From positions 36,549,222-36,613,221 of the forward strand of contig CM046294.1 of NCBI GenBank assembly GCA_025267735.1: a stretch of DNA of 64,000 nucleotides, written 5' to 3'. The position numbers were made by a program, and so were the translations under genes. The notes under the pieces were generated by a model. The model was not told the DNA's origin. It searched no databases and worked only from the letters and a program-made list of their open reading frames with translations. Origin of the DNA: Mactra quadrangularis (Eukaryota > Mollusca > Bivalvia > Venerida > Mactridae). Below, one piece after another: positions 10,202-23,937 of the stretch (positions are counted from its first letter, which is position 1; each line of letters begins with the position of its first letter).

Positions 10202-11408
10202 CTGAAAAAATAATATCTCACTTATTATAGAATTAAAAAATAAAAGTTCTCTAGTGAATTACTTTCATAAATTTGAAATAAATTGTAAGACATTTACACA
10301 AAATCGAATGTCTTGAGGATGGATGCATTAACTGTAAAACAAGAATCTAATATTCAAGGTTAATTTTGTTCTCTGCGTTACATAGTATAGCCTAGAACCG
10401 TTGTCTCAACACGCACGTGACCAAAACGGTTGGTCAGTTTTTGTCCAGGTATTCTATATTCTATAGAAGACATTATCGTTGTTAGATTATGAATGTTTTG
10501 GCTTTATAATGCTTAAATACTTTACAAATGTATCAGTAATATTTTGTTTCCAATATAGTACATTTCCTAAAAATCTTTACTAGATTAGTAAATGTCAGGC
10601 AGTGGTAAGATACACTGTACTGTTTGCAGCCCTCGGTTAAGACTATATACGGAATTCAAATGTTTGGGTTTCCTCCCCAATACAGACAGATCTTACGCCG
10701 TAACAATAAAAAACCGTACACGTACAAAAAAAGATAATATATTTGATCTATAGTGCGTGCTATTCAGTAATAATGCAACTAACTTTCAAGTCTGTGCACG
10801 GACGGGAAGGTCTATATATTTGGATTCCGGATAATGTCTTTTTACAGGAAACTTTTCAAGGAATATTGTGAATGAAATTATTCTTGAGTTAAACCTGACT
10901 GAGTTTTGATTATCTTCTACCTCCACTTCTTTTTTAAAAGGTTTGTGTTGGGGCAGCCGGCTCGCAGTCTTTTCTGACATTTACCTTATATATGTACGTC
11001 ATTCAACGTTTTGTCAATTTGTATATTTTGAAATTAATTATAATTAAATCATTTTGTAATACTTTTCTTATTGACTCACATACGTATATATGTATATATA
11101 TATATATTAATATTAATTGTCCATGTAATAAGCAGAGTATTGTGAATACATGTATATTTCTGTACAATAAACGCGTCTCGCTCACGTCCAAACAGTAGTG
11201 TTTGTCGTATTGTTTTTGGTAAGGATAGGCGTTGAGACGTACAAATAACCATGGAATCAGTATAAATTATAATCTTATTACATATAATCGTAACCTTTAA
11301 TACATTTTCAAATTTAGTTTAATATATAAAAGCGTTTAAAACAAGAAATATCTTATAAAGATATTCGGCTCTAAGCAGGGTTCATTTTGTTTGAAGTATT
11401 AATAATTT
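10202..11408. other. left part of the 15-kb intron, nothing recognised
   Basis: AT-rich intron DNA. A short TA-rich tract lies at about 11083-11107. No exon or element ends were identified. Confidence 0.5.
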
Positions 11409-11751
11409 GTTTGTTTGTTTGAGTTTTACGGCGCACCAACACAGAAAGGTCATATCGCGCCGGAAGCTATTAATGATACTAATAATTCAAACTATATTAA
11501 TGATGTAAAATTCTATATCTTATTATAAACATTTATTTCTTTCAAAAAGTTAAGTATCGCATATGATGGTACAGATTCAAAAAGTTCTTTAAGTGATTTT
11601 ACTTTAAAATGTTTGTCACGAATGTGTTTAAGATTCTGACAGTCAAGGAGAACGTGTTTAACATTGAAATGCTCGTCACATGGTATTCATTTAGGTGCTT
11701 CTTCTCTTTTAAGAAGGTATGAATGTGTTAATCTAGTATGACCAATTCTAC
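11409..11751 (-). mobile_element. 3' end of LINE copy A (I/Nimb-like)
   Basis: On the minus strand this codes the RNase H-distal C-terminus (RIGHTRLTHS, then DEHFNVKHVLLDC, YAILNFLKEIN) with one stop. It then continues into the 3' UTR, a hairpin (CGGCGC...GCGCCG) and an ACAAA-type tail. It matches 18943-19287 of copy B closely. The match stops abruptly at 11751, where the tandem array begins. The rest of copy A resumes at 17959. Confidence 0.85.
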
Positions 11752-14700
11752 CAAGTCTTTTCCGAAGTCTATTCGAAAAAAGTAAGTAATGCAATCAAAC
11801 ATATTTAAAAGTCTTTTCATGGAATACATAAAGAGTCAAATGTCCATTCAAAAGTCTATTCCGAAGTCTATTCGAAAAAAAGCCAGTAATGCAATCAAAC
11901 ATATTTAAAAGTCTTCTCTTGGAATACGCAAAGAGACAAATGTCCATTCAAAAGTCTATTCGCAAAAACATAGTAATGCAATCTGAATGAGCAAGATGTC
12001 TATTCCCAGAATGCCAGGGACAAATGTCCATTCAAAAGTCTATTCGGATATCTATTCGCAAAATCATATATATGCTTTAAGAATGTGTCTGAAGTCTATT
12101 ATTAAGTTGGACATCGACAGATATCCATTCAAATGTCTATTCAAAAGTATATTCGCAAAATCTGGTGATTGCGTTCAGAATGAGTCAGAAGTCTATCATA
12201 GATTTTCGAATAGAGAACTGTCCATTCAAAGGTCTATTCAGAAGTCTATTCGCAAAATCTGGTAAATTCGTTCAGAATGAGTCAGAAGTGTATCATACAG
12301 CAGCGAATACTCAGCTGTCCATTCAAATGTCTATTCAGAAGTCTATTCGCAACATCATATGTATTTACGCATTTAGAATGTGTCTGAAGTCTATTATAAA
12401 GTAGCGAATAGAAAGATGTCCATTCAAAGTCTATTCAGAAGTCTATTCGCAAAATCAGATATATGCATTAAGAATGTGTCTTTAATCTATAATAAAGTTG
12501 CAAATAGACAGATGTCCATTCAAATGTCTATTCATAAGTCTATTCGCTAAATCGGTGAATGCGTTCAGAATGAGTCAGAAGTCTATTATAGCGTTTCGAA
12601 GAGAGAGATGTCCATTCAAAAGTCTATTCAGAAGTCTATTCGCAAAATCTGGTAAATGCGTTCAGAATGAGTCAAAAGTCTATCATACAGTAGCGAATAC
12701 ACAGCTGTCCATTCAAATGTCTATTCAGAAGTCTATTCGCAACATCATATGTATATACGCATTTAGAATGTGTCTGAAGTCTATTATTAAGTGACAAATA
12801 GAGAGAGATGTCCATTCAAATGTCTATTCAGATGCCTATTCGCAAAATCTGGTGAATGCGTCCAAAATGAGTCAGAAGTCTATTATAGAGTTTCGAATAG
12901 AGAGCTGTCCATTCAAAAGTCTATTCAGAACTCTATTCACAAAGTCTGGTAAATGCGTTCAGAATGAGTCAGAAGTCTATCATACAGTAGCAAATACACA
13001 GCTGTCCATTCAAAAGTCTATTCAGAAGTCTATTCGCAACGTCATTATATATATATATATATACATGCATTAAGAATGTGTCTGAAGTCTATTTTAAAGT
13101 AGCGAATAGACAGATGTCCTTTCAAAAGTCTATACCGAAGTCTATTCGCAAAATCTGGTGAATGCGTTCAGAATGAGTCAGAAGTCTATAATAGAGTATC
13201 GAATAGAGAGCTGTCTATTCAAAAGTCTATTTAGAAGTCTATTCACAAAATCTGGTAAATGCGTTCAGAATGAGTCAGAAGTCTATCATACAGTAGCGAA
13301 TACACAGCTGTCCATTCAAATGTCTATTCAGAAGTCTATTCGCAACATCATATATATATATATATACATGCATTAAGAATGTGTCTGAAGTCTATTTTAA
13401 AGTAGCGAATAGACAGATGTCCTTTCAAAAGTCTATTCCGAAGTCTTTTCGCAAAATCTGGTGAATGCGTTCAGAATGAGTCAGGAGTCTATTATACAGT
13501 TTCGAATAGAGAGCTGTCCATTCAAAAGTCTATTCAGAAGTTTATTCGCAAAATCATATATATGCATTAAGAATGTGTCTGTAGTCTATTATAAAGTTGC
13601 AAATAGACAGATGTCCTTTCAAATGTCTATTCAGAAGTCTATTCGCAAAATCTGGGGAATGCGTTCAGAATGAGACAGAAGTCTATTATAGAGTTTCGAA
13701 TAGATAGCTGTCCATTCAAAAGTCTATTCAGAAGTCTATTCACAAAATCTGGTAAATGCGTTCAGAATGAGTCAGAAGTCTATCATACAGTAGCAAATAC
13801 ACAGCTTTCCATTCAAAAGTCTATTCAGAAGTCTATTCGCAACATCATATATATATATATATATATATATATGCATTAAGAATGTGTCTGAAGTTTATTA
13901 TAAAGTAGCGAATAGACAGCTGTCCATTCAAAAGTCTATTCAGAAGTCTATTAGCAAAATCACGTATATGCATTCAGAATGATTTTAAAGTCTTTTATGA
14001 AGTAGCGTATAGACAGCTGTCCATTCAAATGTCTATTTAGATGTCATTTGCATAAAATTTAGTTATGCAATCCAACAGATTTAAAAGTCTTTTCGTCGAA
14101 TACGTAAAGAGACAAATGTCCATTCAAAAGTCTATTCAGAAGTTTATTCACAAAATCATATGTACGCATTAAGAATGTTTCTGAAGTCTTTTATAAAGTT
14201 GCGAATAGATATGTGTCCATTCAAATGTCTATTCAGAAGTCTATTTGCAAAATCATGTATAAGCATTTAGAATGAGTCAGAGGTTTTCCATGGAGTGGCT
14301 AATAGAAAGCTATCCATTCAAATGTCTATTCAGAAGTCTATACTAAAAAGTCAATGATGCAATCAAACAGATTTAAAGGTATTTTCGTGGAATATGTAAA
14401 AAGACAAAAGTCCATTCAAAAGTCTTTTCTGAAGTCTATTCGCAAAAACATAGTTATGCATTCAGAGTGAGTCAGACGTTTTTCATGGAGTGGCGAATAG
14501 AGAGCTATCCATTCAAATGTCTATTCAAAAGTCTATTCCAAAAAAGTCAAAGATGCAATCAAACAGATTTAAAGGTATTTTCGTGGAATATGTAAAGAGA
14601 CAAAAGTCCATTCAAAAGTCTATTCAAAAGTCTATTCGCAAAAACATAGTTATGCATTCAGAGTGAGTCAGAAGTCTTTTATAGAGTTTCGAATAGATAG

Positions 14701-17700
14701 CTGTCTATACAAATGTCTATTCAGAAGTCTATTCGAAAAAAGTCAGAAATGCAATCAAACAGATTTAAAAGTCTTTTCATGGAATACATAAAGAGACAAA
14801 TGTCCATTCAAAAGTCTATTCCGAAGTCTTTTTAAAAAAGCCAGTAATGCAATCAAACAGATTTAAAAGTCTTTTCGTGGAATACGTTAAGAGACAAATG
14901 TCCATTCAAAAGTCTATTCAGAAGTTTATTCGAAAAACCACAGTAACGCAATCACACAGATCTAAAAGTCTTTTCGTGGAATACGTAAAGAGACAAATGT
15001 CCATTCAAAAGTCTATTCAGAAGTCTATTCGAAAAAAGACAGTAACGCAATCACACAGATCTAAAAGTCTTTTCGTGGAATACGTAAAGAGACAAATGTC
15101 CATTCAAAAGTCTATTCAGAAGTTTATTCGCAAAAACATAGCAATGCAATCTGAATGAGCAAGATGTCTATTCCCAGAATGCAAGCGACAAATGTCCATT
15201 CAAAAGTCTATTCAGAAGTCTATTCGCAAAATCATATATATGCATTAAGAAAGGTCTGTGAAGTTAGCTATCTATTGTCTATTCTCTATTCAAAATTTAA
15301 TTCGCATTATACACAGCTATGTATTGAGAAATCTATTCATTCAGAAATCTATTCGCATTTACTGTATACATAGATATAGGTAAGTTAAAAAATCTGTTCG
15401 AAAATCTGTTCACAAAATGCCGAAAAGATAGCTGTCTATTCGGACCTCTATTCAAAAGTATATTCGCAAAAACTCTGCAATGTAATCAAAAAGAGTCAAA
15501 AGTCTTTTCGTGGAATACGTAAAGAGACAAATGTCCATTCAAAAGTCTATTCAGAAGTCTATTCGAAAAAAGACAGTAACGCAATCACACAGATCTAAAA
15601 GTCTTTTCGTGGAATACGTAAAGAGACAAATGTCCATTCAAAAGTATATTTAGAAGTTTATTCGCAAAAACATTGTTATGCAATCTGAATGTGAAAGAAG
15701 TCTTTTCCCGGAATGAGAAGCGACAGCTGTCCATTCAAAAGTCTATTCAGACGTTTATTCGTTAACGCATAGCTTGTCATCTAGAAAGTACAAAAAGTCT
15801 ATATTGAAGTGACAAAAAGACAAATGTCTTTGACGAAGTCTATTCAGAAGTATTTTCGCAAAAATATAGCTATGCATTCAGATTGTTCCTAGGGTGTATT
15901 CGTGGAACGCGAATAGACAGCTTTCCATTCAAAAGTCTATTCAGAAGTCTATTCGCAAAATCATATATATATGCATTTAGAATGTGTCTGAAGCCTATTA
16001 TAAAGATGCTAATAGACAGCTGTCCATTCAAATGACTATTCAGAAGTCTATTGCAACTCTATAATAGACTTGTGACGCATTCTAAATGCATATAAAGGAT
16101 TTTTCGAATAGACTTCTGAAAAGACATTTGAATGGACAGCTGTCTATTCGCAACTCTATAATAAACTTGTGACACATTCTATATGCATATGAATGATTTT
16201 GCGAATAAACTTCTGAATAGTTATTTTTCGAATAGACTTCTGAAAAGACATTTGAATGGACAGCTGTTTATTCGCAACTCAATAATAAACTTGTGACACA
16301 TTCTAAATGCATATACATGATTTTGAGAATAGACTTCTGAATAGACATTTGAATGGACAGCTGTATATTCGCAACTTTATAATAAACTTGTGACACCTTC
16401 GTAATGCATAAACATGATTTTGCGAATAGACCTTTGAATAGACATTTGAATGGACAGCTGTCTATTCGCAACTCAATAATAGACTTGTGGCACATTTTAC
16501 ATGCATATGAATGAAATGTGAATAAACTTCTGAATATACTTTTTTCAAATAGACTTCTGAAAAGACTTCCGAATATACAGCTGTCTATTCACACCCCACG
16601 AATGAACCTTAGGAACAATCTGAATGCATAGCTATATATTCGCGAAAAGACTTTTGAAAAGAGATCCGAATAGACTTTTGAATGGACATCTGTCGCTTTG
16701 CATTCCGGGAATAGACATCTTGCACATTCAGATTGCATAACTATGTTTTTGTGAATAAACTTCTGAATCGACTTTTGAATGGACATTTGTCACTTTACGT
16801 ATTTCACGAAAAGACTTTTAAATCAGTTTGATTCCATTATGATTTTTTCAAATAGACTTCTGAAAAGACTTCCGAATATACAGCTGTCTATTCACGCCCC
16901 ACGAATGAACCTCAGGAACAATCTGAATGCATAGATATATATTCGCGAAAAGACTTTTGAAAAGAGATCCGAATAGACTTTTGAACGGACATCTGTCGCT
17001 TTGCATTCCGGGAATAGACATCTTGCACATTCAGATTGCATAACTATGTTTTTGTGAATAAACTTCTGAATAGACTTTTGAATGAACATTTGTCTCTTTA
17101 CGTATTCTACGAAAATACTTTTAAATCTGTTTGATTGCATTATGACTTTTTTCGAATAGACTTCTGAAAAGACTTTTGAATGGACATTGGTCTCTTTACG
17201 TATTCCACGAAAAGACTTTACATTCTGTTTGATTCCATTACTGACGTTTTTTGAAATAGACTTCTGAATAGACATTTGAATGGACAGCTCTCTATTCGAA
17301 ATTCTATAAAAGTCTTCTGACTCATTCTGAATGCATATACATGATTTTGCAAATAGACTTCTGAATAGACATTTGAATAGACATCTGTTGATTCGAAACT
17401 GTATAATAGACATCAGACACACTTTTAATGCATATATATGATTTTGCGAATAGACTTCTGAATAGACTTTTGAATGGACATTTGTCTCTTAACGTATTCC
17501 ACGAAAAGACTTTTAAATCTGTTTGATACCATTACTGACGTTTTTTTGGAATATACTTCTGAATAGTCATATGAATGGACAGCTCTCTATTCGAAATTCT
17601 ATAAAAGACTTCACCCTCATTCTGAATGCATATACATGATTTTGCGAATAGTCTTCGGAATAATCATTTGAATGGACATTTTCCTCTTTACGTATTCCAT

Positions 17701-17958
17701 GAAAAGACTTTTAAATCTGTTTGATTGCATTACTGACTTTTTTTCGAAAAGACTTCTGAATGGACTTCCGAATAGACAGCTGTTTTTCGGCATTTTGTGA
17801 ACAGATTTTTGTACAGATTTTTTAACTTGCCTATATCTATGTATACAGTAAATGCGAATAGACTTCTGAATGAATAGATTTCTCAATACATAGCTGTCTA
17901 TTGTGCGAATAGACTTTCGAATAGAGAATAGACAATAGATAGCTAACTTCACAGACCT
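11752..17958. repeat. 6.2-kb tandem array, part fold-back, inside LINE copy A
   Basis: The monomers are about 100 bp, built from 12-bp subrepeats (GTCYATTCARAA) plus a linker with 'gaatgtgtctgaagtctatta'. In 12.5-13.9 kb higher-order units of about 305 bp are seen, with TA microsatellites at intervals. Orientation flips near 16054: units are forward before it and reverse-complemented after it. The segment 15253-17957 has matching inverted ends about 190 bp long (GGTCTGTGAAGTTAGC outward). Blocks on either side of 16054 occur in mirrored order. The array replaces 50 bp of the LINE (19288-19337 in copy B). ORFs across it are repetitive peptides (SIQK units) without start context, so not genes. 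Confidence 0.9.
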
Positions 17959-18942
17959 GATGAATTAAGGGTTGGCTTTATGTCAAGTAATTTATTAAAA
18001 ATTGCATTGTTCCACAACGTTTGCCATTTTGATTTAATTAACGTGTTTATTGAACATTTGAAGTCGCTGCTTGGCAATTTGATATCCACTGGTTGAAGGT
18101 TTAAAGATTCTTTGGCTAAAATATCAACTTTTTCATTTCCTTGTATACCAATATGGCTTGGTATCCAGCAGAGGTGTACTGTTTTAGATTTTAAAATTTC
18201 ATGCAATTTCAATTCGATACTTTTAATAAGAATATTGTCTGAATTACGATTTTTTATGGCCAATAATACTGATAGAGAATCTGAAAAAATGATAAAATTA
18301 CTATTAATACTATTTGATATGTATGATAAAGCAAGATCTATTGCTTTGACTTTAGCTGTAAATATGGATGCCTGGTCAGGCAATCGCATTCTTGCAACAA
18401 AAGAATTTCCATATGCAGCGCAGCCAACTTTGTTACCATCTTTAGAGCCGTCAGTAAATAAATGTGTACAATCTTTAAATTTTTCTAAGATGTTAACGAA
18501 TTCCGATTTGAAGGCCTCTGGGCTGGTAATAGATTTACGTAAGTTAGACAAATCAATGTTAACGTTTGGTATGTTGTAGGTCCAAGGAGGGACATTTCAT
18601 CAAAGTTCTGTAGAACGGTAGAGGTGCTAATATTAAGCATTTCTAAGTCGTTTTTAACGCGCAGGCCAAATGGTTTAATTTCGTTTGGTTTGTTGTCAAA
18701 TTTATCAATGTAATTTGGTTGAAAAACAACTTTTCGCGCCGGGTTACTATTGTTAGGAGATATTCGAGTTGCGTATTGTAATGAAAGCTTTTGTCGACGT
18801 AATTTTAATGATGGCTCGTTAGCTTCAACATAAAGACTTTCAACAGGTGAAGTTTTAAATGCACCAAGGGCGATACGTAAGCCCTGGTTTTGTATTGTAT
18901 CAAGCATATGCAAGTACGATTTACGTGCTGATCCATACACAA
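17959..18942 (-). pseudogene. LINE copy A: RT C-terminal and RNase H part
   Basis: Two overlapping minus-strand frames code YGSARKSYLHML, then the RNase H domain (LFTDGSKDGNKVG, FSDSLSVLL, WIPSHIGIQGNEK). Near 18595 one T is missing from a T run compared with copy B, which causes the frameshift. The RNase H glutamate in FTAEVKAI (copy B) is lysine here. The copy is 5'-truncated at about 18940, where the ACAAA-type 3' tail of copy B abuts directly. Its downstream part continues at 11751 across the array. Confidence 0.88.
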
Positions 18943-19048
18943 TTGTTTGTTTGTTTGGGTTTTACGGCGCACCAACACAGAAAGGTCATATCGCGCCGAA
19001 AGCTATTAATGATACTAATAATTCAAACTATATTAATGATGTAAAACA
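18943..19048 (-). other. LINE copy B 3' UTR and tail
   Basis: It holds a terminal hairpin (CGGCGC...GCGCCG around ATGACCTTTCTGTGTTG) followed by AAAACCCAAACAAACAAAC. The hairpin loop sequence is shared with several SINEs of this window. Confidence 0.75.
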
Positions 19049-22000
19049 CTATATCTTATTATAAACATTTATTTCTTTCAAAAAGTTAAGAATAGCATAT
19101 GATGGTACAGATTCAAAAAATTCTTTAAGTGAGTTTACTTTAAAATGTTTGTCACGAATGTATTTAAGATCCTGACAGTCAAGAAGAACGTGTTTTACAT
19201 TGAAATGCTCGTCACATGGTATGCATTTAGGTGCTTCTTCTCTTTTGAGAAGGAATGAATGTGTTAATCTAGTATGACCAATTCTACATCGCGAAATTAC
19301 TATTTGATCTCTGCGATTAGAAAATATAATTGACGAAGATGAATTAAGGGTTGGCTTTATGTCACGTAATTTATTAAAAATTGCATTGTTCCACAACGTT
19401 TGCCATTTTGATTTAATTAACGTGTTTATTGAACATTTGAAGTCACTGCTTGGCAATTTGATATCCACTGGTTGAAGGTTTAAAGATTCTTTGGCTAAAA
19501 TATCAACTTTTTCATTTCCTTGTATACCAATATGGCTTGTTATCAAGCAGAGGTGTACTGTTTTAGATTTTAAAATTTCATGCAATTTTAATTCGATACT
19601 TTTAATAAGAATATTGTCTGAATTACGATTTTTTATGGCCAATAATACAGATAGAGAATCTGAAAAAATGATAAAATTACTATTAATACTATTTGATATG
19701 TATGATAAAGCAAGATCTATTGCTTTGACTTCAGCTGTAAATATGGATGCCTGGTCAGGCAATCGCATTCTTGCAACAAAAGAATTTCCATATGCAGCGC
19801 AACCAACTTTGTTATTATCTTTAGAGCCGTCAGTAAATAAATGTGTACAATCTCTATATTTTTCTAAGATGTTAACGAATTACGATTTAAAGGCCTCTGG
19901 GCTGGTAATAGATTTACGTAAGTTTGACAAATCAATGTTAACGTTTGGTATGTTGTAGGTCCAAGGAGGGACATTTTCATCAAAGTTCTGTAGAACGGTA
20001 GAGGTGTTAATATTAAGCATTTCTAAGTCGTTTTTAACGCGCAGGCCAAATGGTTTAATTTCGTTTGGTTTGTTGTCAAATTTATCAATGTAATTTGGTT
20101 GAAAAACAACTTTTTGCGCCGGGTTACTATTGTTAGAAGATATTCGAGCTGCGTATTGTAATGAAAGCTGTTGACGACGTAATTTTAATGATGGCTCGTT
20201 AGCTTCAACATAAAGACTTTCAACAGGTGAAGTTTTCAATGCACCAAGGGCGATACGTAAGCCCTGGTTATGTATTGTATCAAGCATTTGCAAGTACGAT
20301 TTACGTGCTGATCCATACACAATTGACCAATAATCTAGTTTTGAGCGAACAAGACATCTGTATAATTTAAGTAACGTTTGGGAATCAGATCCCCAATTAG
20401 TATGTTAAAGTACTTTAAGTAGATTTAAAGCTTTGATACATTTTGTTTTTAGAGACTTTAAGTGTGGTATAAAAGAGAGTTTTTTATCGAATGTAACGCC
20501 TAAAAATTTAGCTTCATTTACAACAGGGATTTTTGAGCCAGAAATGTAAAGTTCAGGATCATTATGATGCTTTCTGAATCGACAAAAATGTACACATTGT
20601 GTTTTTGACTTGGAAAATTTAAAACCATTTTCTGTTGCCCACTTTTGGATTTTATCCAAGTTTTGTTGTAGTTGGCGTTCGATACTTCGAATATTTTTAG
20701 AACGATAACAGATTAAAAAGATATCTACATATAATGAGCAATCTGTACCAGGATTTATAACCTTAACAATATTATTAATTTTAAGACCAAAGAGGGTAAC
20801 TGATAATATACTGCCTTGTGGCACGCCTTGTTCTTGTTTGTGGCTATCTGATAATGTTGATCCTAATTTAACTTGAAAACTTCTGTCAGACAGTAAACTA
20901 GAAATTAACATTGGTAGTCTACCGTTTAGACCGGCATCTTTTAAATCTTTGAGAATACCATATTTCCAAGTTGTATCGTAAGCTTTCTCAAGATCAAAGA
21001 AAATTGAAACTACATATTGTTTATTGACAAAAGCCTCTCTTATGAATGTTTCGAGGCGTGCTAAATGATCATTTGTACTTCGCTGTTTTCGAAAACCAGA
21101 TTGGAAATTAGTTATAATACCGTTAGATTCTAAATACCAGATGAGTCTTTTATTAACCATGCGTTCAAAGGTTTTACAAATACAACTAGTTAGAGATATT
21201 GGTCGGTAGTTAAGGGGGTCAGTATTGTCTTTACCCGGTTTCGGTATTGGTATTATTAAAGCTTCCTTCCAGGAATCTGGAATTTTACAAGATATCCATA
21301 TATCATTAAAAATATCGAGCAATAAATGTTGAGATACCAATGGAAGGTGTTTTAAAAATTGATAATAAATTTCATCAGGGCCAGCAGCTGTATCTTTGGC
21401 ATGCTTAATAGAATCGGTTAAATCGTCAATTGTAAAAAGGGTGTTATACTCTTCTTCGTTGTTAGAATGAAAATTAATATTTTGTTTTTCCGAGTTAGAT
21501 TTGACTTTTTTGAATTCTTCAGTGTAGTGTGCTGAAGAAGAATTGTGTTCAAAAGTTTCCGCCAGCGTGTTGGCTATATCTTTTGTAGTTTTTGCTACGC
21601 TCGAATCTTTACGTTTGAGATGAGCTGTAGGAACTTTTTTGTGTTTACCATTAATTTTACGAACTGCTTCCCAAACTTTTTTAATTGGAGTGTTGGCGTT
21701 AATTTTAGAAACATATGACTGCCATGATTTACGTTTAGAAAACTTAAATGTTCTACGAGCTTGTTCTCGTAGGATTCTATAATTGTCTAGATTTGCAGCT
21801 GTAGGGCAAACCTGAAATTTCTTAAGTGCTGCTTTTCGTTTCCGATATGATCTTCTGCACTCATCGTTGAACCATGGTTTTTTAATTTTGCTTGAGTTTT
21901 TCATTGAAGTTTTAGGAATACACTCATCAGCTATCTTTGATAGAGTGGACGCAAAGAGATTCACCTTATCCGAAGAGTTGGACAAATTCGGGCTTGTTAA

Positions 22001-22734
22001 ATTATCAGAACACAATTTGTTATATTATTCCCAGTTCGCTTTTGAGAATTTGTAATAAGAGCGGTTGTTTACTGGAACAGAGTCGTTTAAAGTTAACAAC
22101 AATGAAAAGTGGTCACTGTCATATTGTTCGTCTAGAACTGACCAAGCAAAATCCATGTATATTGATGGATGTGATAATGTGAGGTCTATACAAGAAAATC
22201 TTCCAGTGGCTGGATGTAAGTAAGTTGGTGACTTGTTATTTAAAAGGCATGGTTGGAAATTATCAATGAACTTTTCTGTAATGCTGCCTTTATTATTCAT
22301 AGATGTACTTCCCCATATTGGATTATGCGCATTAAAATCGCCGAGTGAAAAGAATGGTTCTGGGAGTTGTTTAGTTAAATTTTCTAGGTCTTCAACAGTT
22401 ATAGACAAATTGGGAGGGAGATATAAGGAGCACATTGTTATAGGTCTGTGCAAAGTTACTTCAACGGCTACGGCTTGCAGATTAGTTCGTATCTGAATTT
22501 GTCGTAGTTTGAACAGTTTGAAACCGCAATTGTTGAGCCACCAGATGCTCTTATTGTGTCTGTGCAAATTTTATTATAAAGCGTATAGTCTTTTATTGAT
22601 GTTTTATCATTTGTAGATAGGAATGTTTCTTGAAGACAGACAACTTTCGGGGAGTATTTCGATAATAAGAGAAGTAAATCGTTGTAATTTGATTTCAGAC
22701 CACGACAATTCCATTGAAGTACAGTTTGATTCAT
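19049..22734 (-). pseudogene. LINE copy B ORF2: endonuclease, RT, RNase H (I/Nimb-like)
   Basis: Order along the minus strand: APE-type endonuclease (MNQTVLQWNCRG, QET, GDFNAHNPIWG, SDHF), reverse transcriptase (NYRPISLTS, FDLEKAYD, QGVPQGS, YVDI), then RNase H (DGSK, FTAEVKAI, FSDS, SHIGIQGNEK). Having an RNase H domain after the RT points to the I group, which includes Nimb-like molluscan elements. It is inactive: one frameshift lies between about 22560 and 22490, and in-frame stops are at 22025, 20405 and 19880. The second catalytic Asp of YVDD is Ile (codon 20720-20722). The endonuclease is used for target-primed insertion in related elements. Confidence 0.9.
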
Positions 22735-22756
22735 GGTTCAACGAAAAGTAAAAAAC

Positions 22757-23937
22757 TTACTTCGGAAACTTAACAGGACTTCGCGCCGAAGTCCGGGGAG
22801 GAGAGCTGTGGACACCCATGTCCTCGTCCTCCATCGACTCGATGTCACTCATAAGAGCCTCGGATCGGTTGGAGGACGGGACAGGGTCCCTCTCCGCTTT
22901 TCTAACTCGGTCGGTTAGGACGACCTTCTTTTTGGGTGATTGCCTTTGAATCACCCGCTCAGGAGACGGAGAAGCCTGTGAGACCCGCCTCTGGGGTACT
23001 TGTAGATGTTGTCTAGGAGACGGTTTTTGCACTGGAGTGATTTCAAGAGGAGAACACTTACATAAATTGACCTGCACAGCAGAATCAACCATCTTAACTG
23101 GTTTTGATACAACAGCTGAATAAGAATTATTCTTGGAACTTTCTACAAGCTTGCGTGCATCAGGAAAAGATAAACTTTGTGTATATTTAACACGGAGAAC
23201 TTCTTTGTCTGTCTTCCAGACTAGGCAAGAACGGGAGGTTGCAAAATGATTACCCCCACAGTTTGAACATTTGACATCATTAGAACAGTTTTCAAGCGGA
23301 CCAGCATGAGAAGTACTACATTTACGGCATATATTCTCTCTAGTGCATTTAGTTTCATGATGTCCATATTTAAAGCATTTGTAACACTGCATCGGGTTTG
23401 GTATGTACATCTCAACGCGAACGTTGAGATACCCAAGTCGGAGTGAGGATGGAAGAATTGGGGTATCAAAAGTTAAAATGTATGTGTGTGGGGGAACACG
23501 TTTACCGTCTCTGGTGGATAGAATACGTTTGGCATTTGAAACACATTGAGAATTAGCTCTTTTACTATGTCTGCCTCTGACATTTCTGCAAGGTCAGGGC
23601 AGCGAATGACTCCTTTGGATGAATTGAGGGTATTGTGTGCAGTGCAAAAAGATTTAATATTGAAAAAGGATCTTAAGTTAAGCAAATTATCAGATTGTTG
23701 TTTTCTTTGCACCTCGATCAGGAGTTCTCCACCACGGAGCTTCCTGACCGATTTTGGAGTTTCTATGAGTGCAGAAATTGATTTGTCAATGACAAACGGG
23801 TTCAGCTGTGCTAATTTTTCATCTCCCAACGCTTCTACTACGAGAAAGCGTGGAACAGATGATTGACTTGATTGTTCATTTGAGATGTTGGGTGATTCGT
23901 CAGACTTACGTTTTTTAGAAGAGGTTAAAGGATCCAT
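22757..23937 (-). pseudogene. LINE copy B ORF1: gag-like protein with CCHC zinc knuckles
   Basis: It starts at MDPLTSSKKRKSDES and contains a conserved block (RILSTRDGKRVPPHTYI, LTFDTPILP). A zinc-knuckle cluster follows (CYKCFKYGHHETKC, CRKCSTSHAGPLENC, CSNCGGNHFATSRSC). The tail is Pro/Ser/Arg rich. A 1-nt frameshift near 23550-23570 separates the first half (stop at 23473) from the zinc-knuckle half. ORF1 proteins of this type package the element RNA in the cytoplasm. ORF2 begins just after it in the same orientation, as in other I-group elements. Confidence 0.87.

Noticed and set aside
12165..17422. Many ORFs of 60-176 codons across the tandem array
   Set aside because: They consist of SIQK-type peptide repeats caused by 12-bp subrepeats (a multiple of 3) and exist on both strands where the array flips. 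No start context, domain or boundary.
11752..17958. CRISPR-like array
   Set aside because: Units are contiguous and diverged without unique spacers, and the genome is eukaryotic.
18112..19958. Two 155-codon plus-strand ORFs
   Set aside because: Antisense of the RNase H region in LINE copies A and B; identical position in both copies, no motif of their own.
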